Part shown: in pieces, positions 60,143 to 64,000 of the stretch
Layout of the letters: each line of letters starts with the position of its first letter
Position numbering within the stretch: the stretch's first letter is position 1
Source of the DNA: Microbacterium aurugineum
GTDB taxonomy: Bacteria; Actinomycetota; Actinomycetes; Actinomycetales; Microbacteriaceae
DNA length: 64,000 nucleotides
Reading direction: 5' to 3'
Assembly: GCF_023101205.1 (NCBI RefSeq)
Contig: NZ_CP078078.1
Span: forward strand, 3,047,411-3,111,410
The notes under the pieces: generated by a model
Told to the model about the DNA's origin: nothing
The model's database searches: none
The model's input: only the letters and a program-made list of their open reading frames with translations
Made by a program: the position numbers and the translations under genes

Positions 60143-60164
60143 TGAGTCGTGATGGACGTCGGGA

Positions 60165-61199
60165 TCAGAAGTCGTAGTCGTCGACGTTGTCCTTGTCGAC
60201 GATGACCGCGGCGTCGCCCACGTACACGTTGTCGAAGCCGTCGAGCTTCTTCAGGGAGTTGTACCCCTCGATACCGAGGTCGGTGCCGTCTGCGATCTCC
60301 TCGCCGTCGACGAGCAGCTGCGCGATCTTGAGCTGAGCCTTGCCCGCCATGGCGGGATCCCAGAAGAAGATCTTGTCGATCGAGCCGTCGACGATGTACT
60401 TCTTCGCCACCGACGGGATGCTCGTGCCCATCACACAGACTTGGTCCTCCAGGCCCGCTTCCTGCACCGCGCGAGCGATGCCGGCGACGTCAGTACCGGC
60501 CGAGCCCTGGAAGCCCTTGATGTCGGGGTACTTCGCGAGCAGCTCCTTTGCGCGCTGGTAGGCGACGCTCTCGTCTTCCTTGCTCTCCACAGGCTCTTCG
60601 ACACGGGTCAGCTCGGGGTACTCGGCCTGCTGCTGGTCGTACGCGCCGCCGACCCAGTCCATGTGGGTCTTGGCCGTGAGCCCGCCGACGAAGGAGACGT
60701 ACTGCCCGGAGTCGCCCATGCACTCGGCGAGGTTGTCCATGATCTTCGCCCCGTAGGCCCGGTTGTCGAACGCCTCGATATCGATGTCGGCGTTCTCGAT
60801 ACCGGCTGCTTCGTGGGCGACGACGACGATCCCCTGGTCCCGTGCCTGCTTGAGCACGGACTCGAGCGCCTCGGGCGAGTTGGGGACGACGGTGATCGCG
60901 GCCGGTGACTGCGCGATCAGGTCCTGGATGATCTGGATCTGCTTCTCGGGGCTCGCGTCGTCGGCCCCCTCCTGGCGCGCGTCGATCCCTGTCTCCTCGG
61001 CGAACTCCTTGACGCCGACCTCCATGCGGTCGAACCAGCCGACACCCGAGATCTTGACCACGGTGACCATCGCGCCGTCTTCGGCACCTCCACCGGCCTC
61101 GCCACCACCGGTGGTTCCGCCGACCTGACCGCAGCCGGCCAGGGCAAGCATGGCCACCGCGCCGAATCCGATCCCTGCAAGCAACTTCGTCTTACGCAT
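60165..61199 (-). CDS. Sugar-binding lipoprotein, RhaS/LsrB type
   Basis: A 344-residue family-2 solute-binding protein. The lipobox has Cys23 (LAGC), followed by a glycine-rich linker (GGTTGGGEAGGG). The sequence GWFDRMEVGVKEFAEETGID starts the fold and it ends DKDNVDDYDF, much like LsrB and RhaS. The order binding protein, ATPase, permease, permease, kinase also recalls those systems. I do not see the full set of autoinducer-2 contacts, so the ligand is left open. It has its own promoter and a DeoR-type box upstream. Confidence 0.9.
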   Translation of the reverse strand: MRKTKLLAGIGFGAVAMLALAGCGQVGGTTGGGEAGGGAEDGAMVTVVKISGVGWFDRMEVGVKEFAEETGIDARQEGADDASPEKQIQIIQDLIAQSPAAITVVPNSPEALESVLKQARDQGIVVVAHEAAGIENADIDIEAFDNRAYGAKIMDNLAECMGDSGQYVSFVGGLTAKTHMDWVGGAYDQQQAEYPELTRVEEPVESKEDESVAYQRAKELLAKYPDIKGFQGSAGTDVAGIARAVQEAGLEDQVCVMGTSIPSVAKKYIVDGSIDKIFFWDPAMAGKAQLKIAQLLVDGEEIADGTDLGIEGYNSLKKLDGFDNVYVGDAAVIVDKDNVDDYDF

Positions 61200-61278
61200 G
61201 TTCCACTCCTTCGTGTTGAGCCAGTGTTAGTTTCCACCACCCCCAGGGAGGAATGGGAAGAAATCTCATCGCTGTGGA

Positions 61279-61308
61279 ACAGTAAAACGTGATCCCTTCG
61301 CTTGTCAA
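61279..61308 (-). promoter_or_regulatory. Promoter and DeoR-type box of the RhaS/LsrB-type operon
   Basis: TTGACA (minus strand, 61303-61308) and TACTGT (61279-61284) are spaced by 18 bp. The -10 is inside ACAGTAAAACGTGATCC (61279-61295, plus-strand reading), which is nearly identical to ACAGTAACTGTGATCC at 62232-62247 before the btpA-like gene. Two direct GAAATCTCA copies (61260-61268, 61312-61320) flank the promoter. Confidence 0.75.
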
Positions 61309-61371
61309 TGCGAAATCTCACACCTGTTGCTCAACCGTTGCGCAAGAGGGCCGGACGCGGAGCGCGGTTCG

Positions 61372-62145
61372 CTAGAGCGCGGGAACGGCTTCGATCTGCA
61401 CGCCAGCCGCGCGCAACCCGACGAGCGCGGGGTGATCCACCGCACCATCCGTCACCAGAAGATCGACCTCACCCGGGCCGGCGACATTCGTCAGATGCAC
61501 GCGGCCGAGCTTCGACGCGTCGGCGACGACGATGACGCGATCGCAGGCTTCGATCGCCGCGCGCTTCACCGCCCCCTCCTCATTGGAGTAGTCGGAGAGA
61601 CCGCGCTTGCCGTCTACCCCGGAGACCCCCATGACGTACACGTCGCAGTTGTAGCGCTTGAATGCCTCGATCGACTCGGCACCGACCAGGCTGAGCTCGC
61701 CCGGCCGCACCCGCCCACCGGTGACGAGGATCGTGGTGTTGGGCTCGTCGTGGAGCTCGAGCGCGACGAGGATGCTCGGCGTGATAACCGTGAGCCCGAG
61801 CCCCTTGCCGACGATCGCCCGAGCCACGGCAAGCGCGGTGCTGCCGCTGTCGAGCACGACGGTCTCACCATGGTTGAGATGAGCGACGGCAGCGGCAGCG
61901 ATGTTGATCTTCTCGCGCGCGCCCATCAACGCTCGCGAATTGAACCCGGGCTCCACCGCCGTTCCGTGCGCGGCGATCACACCGCCGGTCACCCGACGCA
62001 CGCTGCCGCGCTCTTCGAGGAGCTCCAGGTCGCGACGGATGGTCATCTCGGAGACGTCGAACTCCAGGGCGAGAGCCTTGAACTCGGCCTCCCCGTCAGA
62101 GAGAACACGCTGCTCGATCAGCGCGCGGCGCTCGTGGGCTTCCAT
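61372..62145 (-). CDS. DeoR-family transcriptional regulator
   Basis: A 257-residue repressor. The N-terminal helix-turn-helix is LALEFDVSEMTIRRDLELLE (about residues 24-43) with ERGSVRRVTGGVIA after it; the DeoRC sensor domain has VVLDSGSTALAVA, TPSILVALEL and YVMGVSGVDGKRGLSDYSNEE. Such domains sense sugar phosphates. It lies between the importer operon and the divergent btpA-like gene, both of which carry the same box, so it is the likely regulator of both. GAGGTAGGG precedes the ATG. Confidence 0.93.
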   Translation of the reverse strand: MEAHERRALIEQRVLSDGEAEFKALALEFDVSEMTIRRDLELLEERGSVRRVTGGVIAAHGTAVEPGFNSRALMGAREKINIAAAAVAHLNHGETVVLDSGSTALAVARAIVGKGLGLTVITPSILVALELHDEPNTTILVTGGRVRPGELSLVGAESIEAFKRYNCDVYVMGVSGVDGKRGLSDYSNEEGAVKRAAIEACDRVIVVADASKLGRVHLTNVAGPGEVDLLVTDGAVDHPALVGLRAAGVQIEAVPAL

Positions 62146-62220
62146 CCCTACCTCCTCGTGTGGCAGATCCCACCCTAGGCGACAAGCTTGTGTGAATGAA
62201 TAACTTGTGCTTTGCTCGTC

Positions 62221-62247
62221 GTGAATCTTTCACAGTAACTGTGATCC
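62221..62247 (+). promoter_or_regulatory. Overlapping palindromes before the btpA-like gene
   Basis: GTGAA-TCT-TTCAC (62221-62233) and CACAGT-A-ACTGTG (62231-62243) are both perfect dyads and overlap by 3 bp. The second is part of ACAGTAACTGTGATCC, shared with the importer promoter at 61279. This is a probable DeoR operator between the divergent genes. Confidence 0.75.
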
Positions 62248-62270
62248 ATTCCGAAGAAACGAGGAAAGAC

Positions 62271-63089
62271 ATGCCCAACTGGCTCCCCGAGGTGTTCGGC
62301 ACACAGAAGCCGATCGTGGCGATGCTCCACCTGGCTCCGCTCCCCGGCGACCCCGGCTACGACACCGTCGGCGGTGTCGCCGCGATCGTGGAGCGCGCCC
62401 GCGGCGAGCTCGACGCCCTGCAGAGCGGCGGCGTCGACGCCGTGATGATCTCGAACGAGTTCAGCCTTCCGTACCTGACGAAGACGGAGCCGATCACCGC
62501 GATCACGATGGCCCGCGTCCTCGGCGAGCTCCAGCGCGATCTCTCCGTCCCTTTCGGCGTGAACGTGCTGTGGGACGGCCGGGCCTCCATCGACCTCGCC
62601 ACCGCAACCGACGCCGCCTTCGTCCGCGAGATCTTCACGGGTGTCTACGCCAGCGACTTCGGCCTGTGGAACACGAACGTCGGTGAAGTCGCCCGCCACC
62701 GCCACCGCATCGGCGCGGGGAACGTGAAACTGCTCTTCAACATCGTGCCGGAGTCGGCCACCTACCTCGCCGAACGCGACCTGGGCTCGATCGCCCGCAC
62801 CACGGTGTTCGCGACCAAGCCCGACGCTCTCTGTGTCTCCGGGCTCACCGCGGGCGCGCCCACAGACACGCAGTCGCTGGCCATCGTGAAGGAGAACGCC
62901 GGAGATGTCCCCGTCTTCGTCAACACCGGCGTCCGGGCCTCCAACGTCGCCGATCAGCTCGCCGTCGCCGATGGCGCTGTCGTCGGAACGTACTTCAAGC
63001 AGGACGGCAAGTTCGAGAACCGCGCCGACCGCACGAGGGTCGAGGAGCTCATGGTCGCCGCGAAGGCGTTCCGGTCACAGCTCGCCTGA
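62271..63089 (+). CDS. BtpA/SgcQ-family TIM-barrel protein
   Basis: A 272-residue protein starting with MPNWLPEVFGTQKPIVAMLHLAPLPGDPGY, the hallmark opening of the BtpA family. Further parts are DAVMISNEFSLPY, GVNVLWDGRASIDLA and VFVNTGVRASNVADQLAVADG, giving a TIM-barrel pattern with a phosphate-type site near the end. BtpA was first described in cyanobacterial photosystem I biogenesis, but SgcQ relatives sit in sugar operons. Here co-regulation with a sugar importer and kinases points to a step on a sugar phosphate, not yet defined. GAGGAAAG precedes the ATG at 62271. Confidence 0.88.
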   Translation: MPNWLPEVFGTQKPIVAMLHLAPLPGDPGYDTVGGVAAIVERARGELDALQSGGVDAVMISNEFSLPYLTKTEPITAITMARVLGELQRDLSVPFGVNVLWDGRASIDLATATDAAFVREIFTGVYASDFGLWNTNVGEVARHRHRIGAGNVKLLFNIVPESATYLAERDLGSIARTTVFATKPDALCVSGLTAGAPTDTQSLAIVKENAGDVPVFVNTGVRASNVADQLAVADGAVVGTYFKQDGKFENRADRTRVEELMVAAKAFRSQLA

Positions 63090-63110
63090 ACCGCGACCAC
63101 TGCGACCTGC

Positions 63111-63146
63111 GAACCGCCCCGATCCGCGTGAACCCCGGGGCGGTTC
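63111..63146. terminator. Hairpin between convergent genes
   Basis: GAACCGCCCC (63111-63120) and GGGGCGGTTC (63137-63146) form a perfect 10-bp stem with a 16-base loop. It lies 22 bp after the btpA-like stop and 19 bp after the convergent stop at 63165. Confidence 0.75.
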
Positions 63147-63164
63147 TGCGTGTGGGCCTCCGCG

Positions 63165-63533
63165 CTAGGGCCGCAACGGGAGGACGTCGCTCAGATCGGC
63201 GCGGGTCCCGGAGGCGTGGATGCGCCCGCCGGCCGCGGCCTCCGCCCATCGCTCGGTCCCGGTCGACACGGCGATCCAGGTCGCGGCATCCATCTCGACG
63301 ACGTTGGGCGGCGTGCCCCGGGTGTGACGGGGTCCTTGGATGACCTGCACCGCACCGAACGGGGGCACCCGCACCTCGACGCTGTTGCCCGGCGCCTTCT
63401 CGTCCAGCAGCTGCAGCAGGTAGCGCACGGCGGTGGCGAGGTCGGAGCGCTGCGGCTTCACCCCCGAGGCATCGGCGGCACGGACGGCATCGAGCGCGAC
63501 GCGTCCGTCCGTGATGTCGATCTTCCTGGCCAT
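63165..63533 (-). CDS. Actinobacterial sterol-carrier-like (SCP) protein
   Basis: A 122-residue protein with RGTPPNVVEMDAATWIAVSTG and AGGRIHASGTRADLSDVLPL, the conserved end of the small bacterial SCP-orthologue family found in Actinobacteria. An N-terminal helical part (about residues 1-45) includes SDLATAVRYLLQLLDEKAPG. It probably binds a hydrophobic ligand; the role is unknown. In many actinobacteria it lies near purine genes, but here it lies next to a Nudix gene, from which it is divergent by 49 bp. Confidence 0.85.
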   Translation of the reverse strand: MARKIDITDGRVALDAVRAADASGVKPQRSDLATAVRYLLQLLDEKAPGNSVEVRVPPFGAVQVIQGPRHTRGTPPNVVEMDAATWIAVSTGTERWAEAAAGGRIHASGTRADLSDVLPLRP

Positions 63534-63582
63534 CTCTCCAGACTACGTCCGACGTCGCGCGACGAGTCCTAAGCTCGAACGC

Positions 63583-64000
63583 ATGAGCATGCATCCCCAG
63601 GGCGCCCGCGCCGAGCTGCTCGCGGCCGTCGCCGACCATTCCTGGGGCGTGCGCATCCCGCAGCTCGCCGATCCGCAGAGCGCTCACGACGCGGCCGTGC
63701 TCATCCTGTTCGGCGTGCTCGACCGCATCCCCGCCCCCACGGCCGGACCCGCCGTCGCCCGCGACCTCGACGTGCTGCTGCAGCGCCGCGCACCCACCCT
63801 CTCCTCCCACCCCGGTCAGGTCTCGTTCCCGGGCGGCCGTGTCGAGCCGGATGACGCCGATGCCGTGGCCACAGCCCTGCGCGAAGCCGAGGAGGAGACC
63901 GGGCTCGATCCGGACGGAGTGGAGATCCTGGCCACGCTCCCCGTGATTCCGCTCGCCGCCAGCAACCACCTGGTGACCCCGGTGCTGGCCTGGTGGCAGT
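63583..64000 (+). CDS. Nudix hydrolase, CoA-pyrophosphatase-like, 3'-incomplete
   Basis: 139 codons are inside the window and the frame runs off the right edge. VLLQRRAPTLSSHPGQVSFPGGRVEPDD leads into the Nudix box, whose helix is ATALREAEEETGL (about residues 103-115); SSHPGQVSFPGG is typical of the NudL/CoA-pyrophosphatase group. Such enzymes hydrolyse CoA or related diphosphates. The ATG at 63583 is followed by another at 63589, and either could be used. No clear ribosome binding site is visible. Confidence 0.88.
   Translation, partial: MSMHPQGARAELLAAVADHSWGVRIPQLADPQSAHDAAVLILFGVLDRIPAPTAGPAVARDLDVLLQRRAPTLSSHPGQVSFPGGRVEPDDADAVATALREAEEETGLDPDGVEILATLPVIPLAASNHLVTPVLAWWQ

Noticed and set aside
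60165..61199. Assignment of the importer as an autoinducer-2 (Lsr) system
   Set aside because: Gene order and the DYDF end resemble LsrB, but the known ligand contacts are not all recognisable and no lsrF/lsrG-type gene is present.

Overview
The window is a 64 kb piece of a high-GC actinobacterial chromosome, most likely Microbacterium or a close relative (Microbacteriaceae). Reasons: strong G/C bias at third codon positions, many GTG starts, ATGA/GTGA stop-start overlaps, a DUF3073 protein, an actinobacterial sterol-carrier-like protein, HtaA-type haem capture, and sugar ABC importers without their own ATPase. The genus is inferred. There are no rRNA or tRNA genes, no CRISPR array and no insertion sequence that I can see. 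Coding density is high: no gene-free stretch exceeds 300 bp (longest about 276 bp, 6555-6830, and 239 bp, 35644-35882).

Layout. (1) 1-6620: the start of a TetR-type gene, then a minus-strand sugar operon (binding lipoprotein, two permeases, LacI regulator, Gfo/Idh/MocA dehydrogenase, EamA exporter) behind two LacI-type operators. (2) 6831-11378: two overlapping crcB fluoride channel genes, a Rieske-fused FAD oxidoreductase, a nitroreductase, a small membrane protein and a TipA-like MerR regulator with a textbook 19-bp-spacer promoter. (3) 11444-23021: a catabolic island with two nucleoside hydrolases, a small YgjV-like membrane protein, an MHS-type transporter, a blasticidin/cytidine-deaminase-like enzyme and a nine-gene minus-strand operon. 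That operon carries OtnC, OtnK and OtnI-like tetronate enzymes, a D-2-hydroxyacid dehydrogenase, a uronate-dehydrogenase-like enzyme, a lactonase-like metallohydrolase, a one-cysteine racemase-like protein and a signal-less binding-protein-like protein. A GntR/FCD regulator follows. (4) 23047-26520: DUF4097-PadR operon, universal stress protein, DUF3073 and MOSC genes.

(5) 26606-38838: a probable O-glycan locus. It has a sugar ABC importer, a 1726-residue surface-anchored GH101 endo-alpha-N-acetylgalactosaminidase, a GH35 beta-galactosidase and a LacI regulator. Copies of one operator (TGTTTGCGnTCACA) lie before the importer, the GH101 and the GH35 genes. (6) 39021-43931: an MFS transporter overlapping purF, then purM and two small conserved genes. 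(7) 44149-51124: an iron-regulated haem system (large HtaA-domain surface protein, HmuTUV importer) around two DtxR/IdeR-type iron boxes. (8) 51287-63089: an inositol-monophosphatase-like gene, then a kinase-rich carbohydrate operon: RbsA-type ABC importer, FGGY kinase, M29 aminopeptidase, fused DhaK-DhaL kinase, DeoR regulator and a divergent BtpA-family gene, with a DeoR-type box shared by both promoters. (9) 63165-64000: sterol-carrier-like gene and the start of a Nudix hydrolase.

Within islands the genes fit substrate-specific import, breakdown and local regulation. The least explained assembly is region 3. There an importer, two base-releasing hydrolases, a cytosine-type deaminase and a sugar-acid pathway sit together and may share one promoter motif, which suggests catabolism of a nucleoside-linked sugar acid. 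That function is inference from gene content.
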